Counted from the stretch's first letter, positions 12,401 through 52,486 are shown. The stretch is DNA of 64,000 nucleotides from Gonocerus acuteangulatus (GCA_946811695.1 OX328125.1:50254185-50318184), one strand, 5' to 3'. A program made the numbers and translations. Notes: a model not told the origin generated them from the sequence alone.

Positions 12401-15400
12401 TTAGTTGTATGTTTTTTATTATTAAACATTTGCCACATTTATGTGAATTTAGTAATATTAAAGGTCACAATACACAATAAAGAATCTCCTGTACTATGCC
12501 TGGGTGCATAGCCAATTACACTACTAAGCTTCAAATCACAGCAGGACAAGTTTATTCGTCTACAGTAACCAAAACTTCAGACCATTTCCGGGGTATGGAA
12601 TACTAACAATTTGCAACTTTTAATAGTTTTAGGCAACTAAAACACTATTGCAATATAAATAAAATATTTTGTATGAACTAAGTGATCTTATTTAATTTAT
12701 TTTTAAGGGTTTTATGACACATTTTGAACATTAAATCAAATTTAGGGGGGACTGCAGCCCCCCCCCCATTATATATGCCCATGATACCATCCATGTGTAT
12801 TATATAGTGGTTGTAAAAATATGGGGCTCAAATGAGTAGTCTATAACCCTAAATCTTCTATATAATTTTCTTGTTAAAGATTTCTTTCCAGGTTGATTTA
12901 TTTAACACATTCGTACTTTAAAAGATATTCACCTCAATCTTTTCAATTATGATTTATTATTTTCACATTTTAACGTTTCGGCCTTAAGGCCATTTTCATA
13001 AAACTAGAAGAAAAACAAATACAATTATTATCAATTCTATATAATGTTAACTAATGTTATTTATGGCTTTTCTTCTCTCATAATTTTCAAGTATTCCATT
13101 GATTCATACATTTTTAGACTATTATATTATCATGTATGTTTATTAGGATGATGCTCTCAAAAGCAGCAGTGCAGCAAATGAACTTGGCCTCGCTAATGTT
13201 GGTGGTGTCTTTGTCGTTCTCATGGGTGGCATGGGAGTAGCATGTGTTATTGCAGTCTGTGAATTTGTTTGGAAGTCTCGAAAGGTTGCTGTTGAAGAAA
13301 GGGTGAGCAGCCCCCTTACTTGACCACTAACCCCCGATCTTGGTGATACACCTAATTAACTGGTGAAGTTATAATTTATGATTTTCAAATGGAAGATAGC
13401 ACTCTAGATCAATGTGAAAAACTTTCTATTCAAACTTATCTCGGTGCTTGTGTACATGTGTCAAATGCACATGTTCGTTTGTATCGTATTAAGATCTCTT
13501 CAATATTTAATGTGTCATGGATTGTAAGTAATTTACAGTTATTTCCATAAAAGTATATCTTCGCATATCTTCAGTGGCATATATACCAATATGGTTTCCA
13601 ATTTTCGTCTAACCTTGTATCTTGAGAGGTGGTATCACCATGCATTGTTGTGGGTAAAGAAATAAGTTGTGTTAATTATTTTTCAATTCATGTTTTTTTA
13701 CTCTTGATGAAACAATTATTTATTTTTAATTAATAAAGAACTGTGAATAATACATGCTCAAAATATTGTTACTCTTCTAATAATTAATTTTATTATGGTT
13801 GTGTACATGTTTTGTTCACTATAAAAAAAAACTGTGATAAAAATAGCATTAAGTAAATTTTGTATTAAGTTTTTTATTTAGGGTTAAAAGTTATTGAAGT
13901 TAAATTAAAATACTTCTGCTTAACTAATAATTTCATCAAAGAAGAATTATTTATTCAATTATTAACATAATTAATCGTAATTATTATGCAATATATAAAT
14001 GAAGATGTCATCAAAGTAATTAAGCTAAAAGAAAAGTTACACTACATTATCAGGAGACAGACCCACTTTTCACAATTACTTTTAATTGTTTCTCTAAGGC
14101 TTAAAGTAAAACAGGATGGATTAAATTTTGATCTCTTAAATATTAAGTTAGTAAAATTGCGTCGACTAATCCTACATCAGGAGACATGTATGACACCTTC
14201 TTAAAGCATTTTTTCGGTCTGACTTGATTATTTTTATGATTAGCATCTCTGAGTATTTGTTTATTTTAAACCTGAATACTCGAATGACTTCGCTTTTCAA
14301 ACAAATATTGAGTACAGCTAGAACTAGTGTTAATTAAGTAAAATCGAATACCTTATTTATGACTAAATTACTCTTTTAATAATTCATTCTTATAATTTAT
14401 CAAATTCCTTTGTGCACTTTCATCTTTTATACATGAATTTGAGACTTAAATGAAAATATTTGATTTTCCAAATGATCTTTAGCTGAAAATCGATCCCTCT
14501 TTCTTCGAAGCTTAGTTGTTCTATTTAGTCAAGGTTGCTTATTTTTTCTAAAAAACAAAATGGTAAACTACCATTAAAAATGTTTCATTTAGCATAAATA
14601 TTCAGATAACGTTTTTTTGAAATACAATAATGTTCTTATAAAGGTTTTGTTGACTGGAGCAATTACCTCTAATTTGAAATTTCATTACTGAACCTTGCGT
14701 TTACTAGAATTGTCCTCAACCTGATGTTAGGGAAGGAAAACAGGGCTCCATACAGCAAGCTCAATGGACCCTTTCCTGTCTGATGTAAAAACCAGCATGG
14801 GCAGACTTGAAACTATTAAACAGTCCGTTGGATTTGGATATGACGCTTCATTGCCAACTCAAGCCCCATATAACATCTGAAGTTAGCGATATTATACTAA
14901 TGAACATTCTATTTATATTGGTTAGCCGTTAAAGGTGTGTATAACATGAATAATTCTTTTTTATATTATAAAAAAGAATGTTAATTTCATTCCTAAACCA
15001 AATTAAGCCTCACTGATTTTAATATTGTTTGTTTAATATTCATAACTCTGAAAAAAAATCAAAGCATATTAGTCTAATTGATAAACATGATAAAATGGCA
15101 GCTGCCCAACACCCAAGCCTTACAAGCCTTCTATGATTATATTAAGCAGTGTAAGCCCTACAGTTTATTCCATGTCTATTTTTACTATAATAAATTACAA
15201 AAAGTTGAGAGGTAAATTATTCATAAGTAGATAAAATAATACATTTTTCAAAATAATATACATACATTCATTTTCATATCTTGAATTTGATTAAGCTTAA
15301 AATTTGCTTTTTAATTTGTAAAATGTTTCTACTTGCATAATTTTCTACTTGTATTATTACTTAAATGCTAATATTGAAGATAAATTATTCTTTTATTTTA

Positions 15401-17066
15401 AAAACACGTCTAATATGGGTGAGTTAACTTTTGTATGTTTATATGACATTTAGAGCGAATCACCTTAGTTGCAGGTGCTCATAAATAAAAAAATATAAAT
15501 TTTTACTCTGATTTTTGAAGGAATGGAATAATGCTTTAAGAATGTAGTAACATATTCCTAGTAGAGACGAAATTACAGTCAATATACTGATATAATTCAG
15601 CCTAATTTTTTATAAATAGTAGTGGCGCTTAGTGTATTGCGGATTTCTTTGTTTTTGCCTGCTGGGATTTTAAATAGGAGGTAAGACATTTTTTACATTT
15701 TATAATTAATATCTTTGTCTGTTATAAATTGGTTTGTTATATATTCTCCTCTGTCTAAACGGCCCTATTATTAATATTTTCTTAATAAAAAAAAAAAAAA
15801 GGATTTATTGATTTGTTGCTACTGTTCTTTGTGAATGAAAAGCAAAAATGAATCTTAATCATAATGAACCTTTCAACTTAAGTTAAATATCAGTTTGATA
15901 TATTTTGTGTTGTAGAGAAAAAACCAAACAGACTACTATATTATTTTCCATTTACTAAATGGTAGTTTTCATTTATTTCTTCTATCAAAGCACGTTCTAC
16001 AACATTAAAAAAATCCTGCACCGCCTAAAAGTGTTTGATCCAACAGTAAAAGTTTAGTATTTTGTTGTTGTTTTTTTGGTACCACTGACTAAAACAACAA
16101 AATTTTAGTAAACAATAAAATAATTTTGATGGGTTTTGATTCCATCTGAGAGAGATGACTGTTATCACTGAAAAAGTAATGTAAGCTCTTCTTGATAGGA
16201 AGGGGAGACTTCTAGATAATCCCTTCTGAAATTACGCAATGTCAAATAATAGTAAGTAAAATTAAATATAATTATGACGATTTTATTGTGTTTATTTCCT
16301 CTCTCTATAGAGAGGAAATGTGCTTATGACAGACATTATGAAGCAATCCGGATCTGCCGATGAGAGACGCCCACATGTCAGACCCCTCAGCAAAATTTGC
16401 GCGAAAAATTGTAACAATTACGGTTTTGTGGATACAGTCTTGCAGGTACACTTTTTATAGGTGATTTGATCTAGAGAATTGAATGAAGCCATTTTCAATG
16501 CCACATCTATAACTGATTTTGCGAAAAGTGGAAACAAATTAGAATTTTCTTGAATATTAGTTTATTTTTCTCCAAAAGAGCGGATTGAGTTCAATATTTT
16601 TCAAGGCACTTGACATTCATCCAAACAATAATATAAATATTTGCTCTAGCACTGAGCTAACCTCGCCCCCTATATATCTCAAAAACAGTTTTTAAAAATC
16701 TTGCTATGTGTAGGTCATCTATTCAAAAATTTTCTAAATTTCCTACAAAGATGGCTGTCATGCAATTTTTGATAAAGCAATCTCATTCGGAGAAATCAGT
16801 GCTTAAAATTTGAAAGTATTGTTCCTTGTTTTTGTTTCCTCAGTTTTATATTGGTTGTTGTCCTAGGAGATGCTTTTAACCGTGAAATGATTAGTCAGTA
16901 AAACAAGATAGGTTTAATATTTGTGAGATCACCGAAGTTAAGCAACGTTGGGTGTGGTCAGTACCTGAATGGGTGACCGATCACGTGCTGTTGGCATTAT
17001 AAAAGGGTGGTAACCTGTAGATAGCCCGGCGCTAATAGCCAAATAGTTGATGCGCCGTTAAAAACG

Positions 17067-17144
<78 letters not shown>

Positions 17145-19953
17145 CAAGTTACTGTTTGTTGTTGAACTTTCCAAGCGGAAGTCAAAATGGCTGAGTGATT
17201 AATTTCTACTATTTATGAATTGTGGCTCCTAAAATCTCACTTTTCTCTAAGCTGCCATTGTAGTAGGTGTTTAAATTTTTCACAAAATATCAACAAAATT
17301 TATCCTAATCTAATTCCAAATGACACTAGGGTTAAGAATGGAAACATGCTAATATGACAAAGTTCTCGCGAGACTCTTTTATTTTTAACTTAATGATTTT
17401 GTTTTTTTTTTTACATTTTTATTTATACAGAAGCTCTTGAAACACTTCTCATGATTAAATTAAGCATGAATCACTTATTTATATTTAAACAAGATGGATA
17501 TTTTTTACAGGAAAGCCAATAGATTTGCGTATAATTGTAAAACTGTTTTTATTATTAAGCATGTAGAATCGCTCTGAGCTGCTGCCACTTCCTTAAGAAA
17601 GGCTGAGAAATAGTAAATTGTAACATGGCCTACTAATGAATGTTCATTTTAAGTATATTTATGTTTAAAATGGTTTATCATGTACATTAGATTAATCCTT
17701 TTATTTTGTAATAATTTGTAATATAGCCCATTCAGTTAGATGGAATAGTTCAAATCCTGCATGCACGAAATTCTGCGTGAATCATTCCTGATGGGTCTGC
17801 CATTTGCATTACTATTTCCATGAACAACACACTATGTAAAACTCAATAAAAACTAATTATGCTTCATTTAGGAGCTGGGAAGGCTACGAGTGGTCATGCA
17901 AGGGAGATAGTGTTTATTATTTATCAATACTTAGCCAAAGCTAAGGCTGAAAACAATTTAGACTATATCGTTGCCGGTTCCAATAGATGGTTAGATGTAG
18001 GGAATAGGGAGAAATTCCCGCATAGATGTTTGCATGTGCAATTGAACTCCTGGTTTATCTGAATAGGCTATAGTTATTATTATTACGATTGTGTTAAAAA
18101 CTTATTTAGCCTATCAGGTCAAACAACAATCTCAACTAAAGATAAAATATAAACTACTTCAGGCTTCTTTGCTGAGCCGCGATCTTCTGTTAACAAACTG
18201 CCTTTTTTTCTGAGTGGCTTTCGTCTTCTCTTCATTATATTTTGTTTCACTATCCTCAAGCTTCATCTCGATTTTTTAAAGTTTTCTCCTTCAGGTATCA
18301 AGCAATTTAAGATGATATCAATTTCTTATCTTAAATTGCTTGCCACCTGAAGAATAAAACATAAAAGAATCTTCTGATGATGCCTGAGAAATCAGGCAAA
18401 ATATAATGAAGAGAAGATGCACACCACAGGAGAAAAAAACTATACATAAAAGAAGGAAAATATACGTTTTTAATTTTCCATTTTTGTGCAATAGAAAGAA
18501 AGAGCCTCATCTATTGATAATGAGCCTTATCGTTAGGGATATAGAGTCCTTCATATTTCTAACATATTTTTTTATTTAGAAAGATTAAAATGAATATATA
18601 CCTGTTGGGTCACCAAATTATTTTTTAACCTGTTCACAGATTTAAAATGCTGTTAAAACCATTATATAAGCGCCATCTTTCAATGTGCCCTTCATTGAAA
18701 AAGGTTAATTCGCTCCTGGTAAGATTTGCATAAAGTCATCCCCCAATATCCGAGAGAGGGTTTCCCCCAGTAATCACTGTTTATCCTGTAATGCTCAAAA
18801 ATTACTTTATTAATTTCAGCTGGGAATTTTGTTTAGACAAAATATTTTTATGCTACAACAAAATAATAATTTTTTTTTTGTAATATTAAAATTAAAAAAT
18901 ATTTTACTTACTCTCTGAATGGCGTGGCGGTCCTTCTGTAACCAAAGCCTCCTACATTATCCTGCTCCCCATCATTCTATCTAGTGCATCATCGTATTAT
19001 ATTGAGTTGTTGCAGGTCTTCTTCAACCTTGTCCAACCATCTTTAGCATGGCCTTTCTCTTTTTCTTGACCCTCCTGGCTAACCATAAAACTTCTGCCGA
19101 TGTAACTGATCCTTAGGCATTCTTTCAACTTAGAAATAATAGCTTCAACACAATAATTTTGACTTTATTATAATCTGTAAAATTGATTCACGGCTTTATT
19201 TCCCCGATTTAAATATTTAAGGGCATTTGCTCAAATTAAATTCAATAAGTTGTTTCCACCATTTTGATTATTCAGAACATATATTCATATTCTTTTTAAT
19301 TTTTTATTATTTCACACATTTATGATTTCTTTTTTCTTTTTTCCCCTTTTTTTTATGAAGAATATAAGTAATATAATAATAAGAAAATAATTGATGGTAC
19401 AGGAGATGCTGAAATGCATGAACTTGCCTGTAAGTATTTTTAATCTTTTTGACCTTGATAATAGAAATAAATTTGCCCAAAACGTAGATGAAGGCACCCA
19501 AGTACTATAGCCTAACCTCAGTATGAATGACATCCGTATTGAAAATATTTAAAGTAAAGTTACATTAGTCTATTCTAAAAATAAATAAGACATTTTTGTC
19601 ATTTGACTCAGTTTAGTTATTATTTTACTAAATAAATATAACTGTTTGTGCATTTTAGTTTTTTGTAATTTTGAAGAGCCCTAACTGTTTTATCAATAAT
19701 CTTTTTTTGAATTATCAAATATTTCAAATGATCTTCATTGATGCTTAATTAAGTTTAGTGTTTTTTGTTACAGAATTCCTTTTGTTCTGGTTTTGGTGTT
19801 ATTCACTGTAACAACCTAGAAGAAACCAAAGAAGAAAGCAAAGTTTCCCCCATTGTTATTCCACACTGTAACATGACCGATAAAAAAGAAATATTCCTTC
19901 CCCAAGGTTCTTTCAGTCAATATGGTTTCCTCTCCAATGGTCCATTGCAGTAA
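4171..19953 (+). CDS. Gene 1: kainate-type ionotropic glutamate receptor, KaiR1D/GRIK-like (5' partial)
   Basis: Glutamate-gated cation channel of the plasma membrane. Visible exons: 4171-4323, 5182-5400, 5865-6071, 6221-6305, 6888-7026, 7988-8125, 9637-9835, 9943-10174, 11626-11741, 13147-13302, 19774-19953; all borders are GT-AG and frames join to 607 residues plus stop. Order: end of the amino-terminal domain ([20 protein letters not shown]), ligand-binding S1 ([27 protein letters not shown] with the ligand Arg), M1 in exon 5, pore loop with unedited Gln (SLMQQGCD), M3 gate [16 protein letters not shown]2 with [16 protein letters not shown] and the disulfide cysteines (NCDLTQ; GGGAC), then M4. 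Pro of the vertebrate kainate motif is Asp here, as I recall from arthropod KaiR1D. Signal peptide and most of the amino-terminal domain lie left of the window. Weak points: donor after 9835 is GTTTTT, and the last exon follows a 6.5-kb intron, so an intervening tail exon could be missed. Poly(A) signals stand at 20145 and 20609. Confidence 0.9.
4555..4785 (-). repeat. (TA)n arrays around a remnant of the 124-bp-unit element
   Basis: Two (TA)n tracts (about 4555-4603 and 4719-4783) enclose a single inverse unit: AATCACGTGTCTG, then TTCCTTATACAAATCCACA. This is the reverse complement of the 3' end of the element at 47818-48242, which also ends in a TATATATA stretch. The array probably grew from that native end. 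Confidence 0.7.
4827..4877 (+). mobile_element. Tail-only SINE/LINE insertion
   Basis: A 51-bp insertion that consists only of the common tail GGCGCTAATGGCC ... GATGCGCCG plus poly-A. It is flanked by a perfect 10-bp target duplication AATACTGATA (4817-4826 and 4878-4887). It shows that the tail alone was copied in, as expected if a LINE reverse transcriptase starts on it. Confidence 0.75.
5401..7699. other. Gene 1 introns without recognisable features
   Basis: Between the exons of this block (5865-6071, 6221-6305, 6888-7026) the introns are AT-rich and short or moderate. I see no RNA gene, no element with clear ends and no extra exon. Short frames at 6466-6747 and 7454-7654 have no splice context or similarity. 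Confidence 0.5.
7700..7812 (-). repeat. Possible tRNA-headed SINE fragment
   Basis: On the minus strand GGAGGCCCAGTGGG leads to a degenerate A-box-like stretch and, about 30 bases on, GGGTTTCTATCCTGG, a weakened B-box-like motif. No clear target duplication. It could be chance; the call rests on the order and spacing of the two boxes. Confidence 0.3.
8345..9066 (+). pseudogene. Decayed mariner/Tc-type DDE transposase remnant
   Basis: Scattered frames read like one transposase: [26 protein letters not shown] (the D of FSDE being the first catalytic Asp of the second DDE strand), [20 protein letters not shown], and [20 protein letters not shown]. Stops, frameshifts and a central deletion separate these. 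The end near 9045 (TTTTGAAACACCTGGTAT) looks like a terminal repeat of such elements. It sits in an intron of gene 1 and is not expressed as a protein. Confidence 0.65.
9381..9480 (+). repeat. (GT)n-(TA)n compound microsatellite
   Basis: A GTGTGTGT run at about 9383-9405 passes into (TA)n to about 9475. It lies in the intron before the pore/M3 exon of gene 1, 150 bp upstream of the acceptor. Confidence 0.9.
10640..11430. mobile_element. Copy A of the AAAGTCCGA terminal-inverted-repeat family
   Basis: Shares the family's internal stretches (CCACTGGAAAATG, ATCGCAACGCTTACG, AATGAAACCATTTTCAATGC, AACCGGTTGGGAAATC) and ends at about 11390-11425 with CAGTTCCTGCGAGTCGAAC, a copy of the terminal repeat. 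The left terminal repeat is lost. No transposase is seen; it appears non-autonomous. Confidence 0.65.
11963..12007. repeat. Perfect 20-bp inverted repeat with 5-base loop
   Basis: GCCTCAGAAGTTACGTTAAA at 11963-11982 is exactly complemented at 11988-12007, with a five-base loop. It lies 220 bp inside the intron after the last S2 exon of gene 1. It could be a small MITE relic or an RNA hairpin; there is no further support for function. Confidence 0.8.
12284..12312 (-). other. Hammerhead-like motif
   Basis: Minus strand: CTGATGATGCACC, then TGGTTTGAAAC. The strand has CTGATGA, a short pairable stem (ACC/GGT) and GAAAC, the order of a hammerhead core. Stems I and III are not evident, so it is probably a decayed end of a Penelope-like element. 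Confidence 0.35.
12530..12783 (-). mobile_element. Truncated copy of the C-tract MITE family
   Basis: Its right end (CCCCCATTATATATGCCCATG) and its body (AAATAAGATCA in complement) match the elements at 46460-46744 and 50732-50972, in opposite orientation. The left end stops at GACCATTTCCGGGGTATGG, about 60 bp short of the family end. Confidence 0.7.
12974..13003 (-). other. Hammerhead-like tail motif
   Basis: Minus strand: TATGAAAATGGCC, TTAA, GGCCGAAACGTT. The GGCC/GGCC stem closed by TTAA and followed by GAAAC matches the layout of the other hammerhead-like tails in the window, but the CTGATGA half is mutated. Confidence 0.4.
13303..16289. other. Long gene 1 intron, first part, nothing recognised
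   Basis: AT-rich. I searched for the kainate receptor tail exon expected after M4 (pattern RSF..E..EELKF.LKC as in gene 2) and did not find it. If splicing fails at 13302, reading on gives VSSPLT and a stop at 13322, a possible short tail isoform. Confidence 0.5.
16924..17070 (+). mobile_element. 5S rRNA-derived SINE
   Basis: GAGATCACCGAAGTTAAGCA, then CAGTACCTGAATGGGTGACC: this is the 3' two thirds of 5S rRNA with its A-box and C-box promoter regions, 5' truncated before the GATCACC position. A body of about 50 bases follows, then the tail GGCGCTAATAGCC ... GATGCGCCGTT and an A-rich end. The tail is the one carried by the tRNA-headed SINEs. The flanks share ATATTTG, a possible target duplication. 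Confidence 0.8.
17071..17141. repeat. (TA)n array at the A-tail of the 5S-derived SINE
   Basis: A pure TA tract of about 70 bp starting right after AAAAACGAAAA, the SINE tail. Probably it expanded from that tail. Confidence 0.9.
17386..18227. other. Gene 1 intron, nothing recognised
   Basis: A 67-codon frame at 17859-18062 is preceded by TTTAG, but it resembles no receptor tail and has no good donor before its stop; I do not call it an exon. Confidence 0.45.
18228..18418. mobile_element. Small inverted-repeat element with hammerhead-like end
   Basis: TCTTCTCTTCATTATATTTT near 18229 is complemented by AAAATATAATGAAGAGAAGA near 18399-18418. Inside, CAAGCAATTTAAGAT (18299) is complemented at 18336-18350. 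On the plus strand at 18372-18400 stand CTGATGAT, GCCTGA, GAAA, TCAGGC and AAAA: a perfect six-base stem in the hammerhead stem II place, though the second core is AAAA instead of GAAA. Confidence 0.5.
18905..19110 (-). pseudogene. LINE reverse transcriptase 3'-end remnant
   Basis: Minus strand reads [17 protein letters not shown] with upstream VKKKRK and downstream broken sequence. This matches the C-terminal tail common to RTE-like elements (pattern RPR.RW.D.VEEDL..L). Stops and frameshifts abound. No ends or target duplication were seen. Confidence 0.5.
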
Positions 19954-20861
19954 TTTATTCATTTTAATAATTTAAAAAAAAATTAATTTTGACTTTATAT
20001 GTGTGATATATTCAGTATTAATATAATTATTTTTAAATATAATTTGTTTGAAGACTTATGATTATATATATTTATAAAAAAGAGACATACCATGAAATTA
20101 TAGAATGTTAAACGCATTAAGACACAAAAACACAATATAATTAAAATAAAATACAATTTTAATGTCTTAAGGAATATTTTAAATGTGTATTCTTTGTATA
20201 TATTGTACTATAAGTCCTTAATAATAACTATTTATTAATTCAAAAACCCTCAAAGGGTGAAAACATTTTATTTTTTAGTTTTAAATCGTAAAAGTATTTA
20301 CGAGAAGAGCAACGATAATGAGATGTATTAAAGACATGATTTCTATTAATGTTATAGTAACTTATAGCTTATAGTAGATAAGCATTTATTATGCATCTGA
20401 ATAAACTTTTAATATATATTTCAGAATTCTGTTACTTAATATATAAATGTTGTATGTATGAAAGAATGAAGTGTGTAAAATGTGAATAATTTATTTCTTA
20501 GCAGAAAATGTTTTTAAAACAGTGTATATATAATGTTTACACAAGTCAATACATGTGAAATTTATTAAAAGTTTTAATTTATTACGCTAACCCTTTTTTT
20601 CCCCCTTAAATAAAAAATATTAATTAATTATATTATTTCCATTTAAGGTAAGTTATCGTATATATTTTGATTTTTATTAAATTATAAGAATATAAAAAAA
20701 GAAGCTACTGTTAAAACTAAACCATTTCTTCAATTTAAAATGAGCTTGATTCAGAGCCAAGACTAAAATAGAAACAATAATGTCAACTGGATCAACTGTT
20801 TTAGTCCCTCATTTTCTATACCAGTCATACTATCAAATTTTGTAATGAAAATTATGCGATA
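19954..20861. other. Spacer between genes 1 and 2
   Basis: About 0.9 kb of very AT-rich sequence. It must hold the 3' untranslated region of gene 1 (AATAAA at 20145, 20400 and 20609) and the promoter or 5' untranslated region of gene 2. I see no clear TATA or initiator to choose a start site. Confidence 0.5.
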
Positions 20862-49308
<28,447 letters not shown>

Positions 49309-49424
49309 CGAAAAGACAATGGATTTTCTTTTAGCAGATTTTTTTTTTTAAATAAGTAAATAAAATTCTAATACTTCCTTTTATTTATTTCCCCAACTAC
49401 CCTTGCTCACAATGTGATCACCCC
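49309..49424 (+). other. 3' untranslated region of gene 2
   Basis: Begins after the TGA stop; AATAAA at 49359-49364. The repeat that follows (49425) probably lies beyond the cleavage site. Confidence 0.6.
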
Positions 49425-49735
<311 letters not shown>

Positions 49736-49791
49736 AAAAAAAAAAAAAAAAATTCCCACCGAAGAAAAACACCATCATAGCATACATACAT

Positions 49792-49915
<124 letters not shown>

Positions 49916-49979
49916 ATATATACACCCACACACCTATCTGTGCCATACATACATGTACGCAGCTGTTCCCAGTCAACTA

Positions 49980-50731
49980 CCTACAAAAATGGTCTGAATT
50001 GACAAAATTTGGGACAATAGTTTGTCTACAATAAATGGCCAAATAAATTAATCAAAAGTATCCACCCACCAGAAAAGCATTTTTTTACCTAAAGGAAAAG
50101 ACATGAAACATTGTCTACTAAATTATAAAACATATAAGAATTTCTAATTAATAAATAATAATAAAAAAAAAAAAATAGGTCAAAAGGAAGATATATTTCC
50201 ACAGAGAAATCTTTCACTTATAATACCTAAGTTCATTTTTATAATTTGTAATAATTTCTATAAGGTTAACCTTTTTAGTATAATCAAACAAATAGACGCA
50301 TTCCATTGATTTGCATGATGTCTGTGTGTAATATGAAAGCTCAAATTGAAAATTTAGGGTGACAAAAAAATAAATATATGAGGTTTCTATGTCTAACTAC
50401 TGGAGGCATTCGTAGACAGACTGAGGACTCTCCTTTTTTATTTTGATTTTTAAAGGCAATTCAACCACACAGGTCATTGTTGCCTAAGGACTCTCCTTTT
50501 GAACAGTATGAGTACATATAATCAGTCTGAAGTCGTTTATTTTAACCTACATGTGCCAGTTCCCCTATTTAAATTGAGTTTATTTTTGAACTCTTTTAGG
50601 ATATTTGCGAGAGGTAAATGCTCATGGCCTTTTTCTTGCAAATAATTAAACATTTCTGATGTGTTGAAAGTTGTGTTTGTAGCATTTCCTCTTCAATTTT
50701 CAACTACTTTGCCCTACATAAGAGGCAAAAC
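49980..50731. other. Spacer between genes 2 and 3, part 1
   Basis: AT-rich, no feature recognised. Confidence 0.5.
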
Positions 50732-50972
50732 CATGGGCATATATAAGGGGGGCTGCACCCCCCCCCCCGAAATTTTGATTTAATCAGTAAAAATTAGTCA
50801 TAAAAAGCTTAAAACTAAATTAAATAAGATCACTTAGTTCAGAAAAAATATTTGTTGGGGGCGTAATAGCATTTTAGTTGGCTAACTATTCTAAGTTCTA
50901 GATTGTTAGTAGTCTATACCCCCCAAATGCTCCCAGCCTCCCCCCCCCAATTATTTCCTATATACGCACATG
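50732..50972. mobile_element. C-tract MITE, second full copy
   Basis: CATGGGCATATATAAGGGGG at the left; CCTATATACGCACATG at the right. Flanks GGCAAAAC and GGCACCAC fit a mutated 8-bp duplication. Body matches 46460-46744 (TTTTGATTTAATCAG, AAATTAAATAAGATCA). Confidence 0.75.
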
Positions 50973-50980
50973 GGCACCAC

Positions 50981-51999
50981 AGGTTGTCCTGGTAATCCTT
51001 TAAACACCTGACTTTTCAAGCACCTTTGCCTTAACCTTGACATTATATAATTGATCCATGGCCCTTAAAAAATGATTTAATTCTTTCATTATTTTTTTAA
51101 CTTATGCACAATCCTGTCCTAACCTCCTTAGTTATAGAGTATTATCTTGATTTTTCCTTCTGAATTCAGTGTTCACTTTATTTGTATACATCTTCTTGAG
51201 ACATCCCGCCACAAGTACTTCTATTATTGATTCCTTGTAACCATTAGTTGCCACAAAGGGGAGCCTCAACATTCTTTCAATAAAGTATATGAAGCTGTAT
51301 AAATAATATCTAATATTTTGTACAAACCATATGTACCGATATATCTATTGACATCTGCAAGCAAAGCCTCCAATTGTTTAAACCCCGAAAACCCTAGTAT
51401 ATCCTCATATAAAAACTTTATATTTATTGTAGACGTTAATTGCTGAGAAATTTACTCAGTCTATGCAGCTCCTGCAGAATGGGCTTTTAACTTATTACAA
51501 TAAGAAATAAAAGTCCAAAATGTGCAGTGATCCTAATTCAACGGAACCTAGATCCTATACTTCTAGAAGCCTAGGAGCAAGGTTGCTTTGAATTAGGACC
51601 ATTGCACAGGAACTGAAAATGTAGGCTTGCTTGAATAAGGCATTGAAATGCCTCTGGTTGATTTTTAAGGGCATTGAAAATAGGGCTAACCCTCAGAAAA
51701 CGTTTTGATGTATAAAACAACAGAGAAAGTTTTGGACTTGTATTTCTCATTGTAAACATATATTTTCCATCACTCAGGTATTCCTAAAATGAATTTAACT
51801 TATTACATTTCCATTTCTTGAGATGCATCTGTATAGTGTATGATGATGAAAATGTTTAAAGAATTCTTGATGTTTGTTCTTAAGATTCAAAGTATTTGGA
51901 TCTGATTTCATCTTGTTTTCATTCTAACAGCTAAAGCATATTTATTAGCAATATACTATACAGCCATTATGCATTGTGTCATTTTTTTTTTTTTTTTTT
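50981..51999. other. Spacer between genes 2 and 3, part 2
   Basis: No gene or element with clear ends seen; ends in a T run just before the 135-bp duplication. Confidence 0.5.
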
Positions 52000-52134
52000 T
52001 TATCCATACAGATATTCTGGTGGATTAATCAATGAAGATATCGTTGGCAATTGTTCAGATATTGTTTATAACACATACAATTAATTAATATTGAACTTTT
52101 ACAAAAGCCACTTATTTACAATTAGTGGTATATA
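52000..52134 (+). repeat. 135-bp direct repeat, left copy
   Basis: Runs from TTATCCATACAGATATTCTG to AATTAGTGGTATATA and appears identical to 55139-55273. The LINE lies exactly between. Most simply a very long target-site duplication. Confidence 0.85.
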
Positions 52135-52136
52135 CT

Positions 52137-52486
52137 TACTTACTTACTCCCTGGCACTACAGGTCTTTATGACCCTTGGTCTTCCGGACTATGCCCCTCC
52201 ATCCGTCACTGTCGATGGCAGCATTCCTCCAATTTATTACGCCCAGTTTAGCAGCATCCCTTGCTACTTCGTCTTTCCAACGGCTTCTTGGCCTTTCTCT
52301 TTTTTCCTAGGATTGCCATGTCCAACATACTCTTCTGCAACCTCTCCTCCTTCATTCTCGCAATGTGACCCGCCCATCGCAGCCTACCTGCTTTTATATA
52401 ATTAACGATATCCTGATTTTTCAGTATGGCTGCGATTTCAGCATTACTCTTTATTTTCCATCTATCTTAGCTGCACCATATATTCT
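52137..52486 (-). pseudogene. C-terminal LINE region with frameshifts
   Basis: Fragments RRIYGAAKIDGKWRIKSNAE, AGRLRWAGHIARMKEERLQK, SRWKDEVARDAAKLGVINWR and DGWRGIVRKTKGHKDL follow in three frames. They form the expected tail after the polymerase domain. This region is not part of the 772-codon frame because a frameshift ends that frame at 52487. Confidence 0.7.

Larger units (their letters stand above)
16290..17385. mobile_element. Copy B of the AAAGTCCGA family, split by a SINE
   Basis: Starts with GAGGAAATGTGCTTATGA and AAGCAATCCGG, continues with ACTTTTTATAGGTGATTTGA and CATTTTCAATGCCACATCTA, and ends with AGTTCTCGCGAGACTC at about 17362, a mutated terminal repeat. The 5S-headed SINE and its (TA)n tail (16924-17141) interrupt it. 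Confidence 0.6.

Noticed and set aside
16924..16990. A functional 5S rRNA gene
   Set aside because: The first third of 5S is missing and a SINE body and tail follow.
17859..18062. A tail exon of gene 1
   Set aside because: A TTTAG acceptor precedes it, but the peptide has no likeness to receptor tails, and frame and phase give no better join than the exon at 19774.
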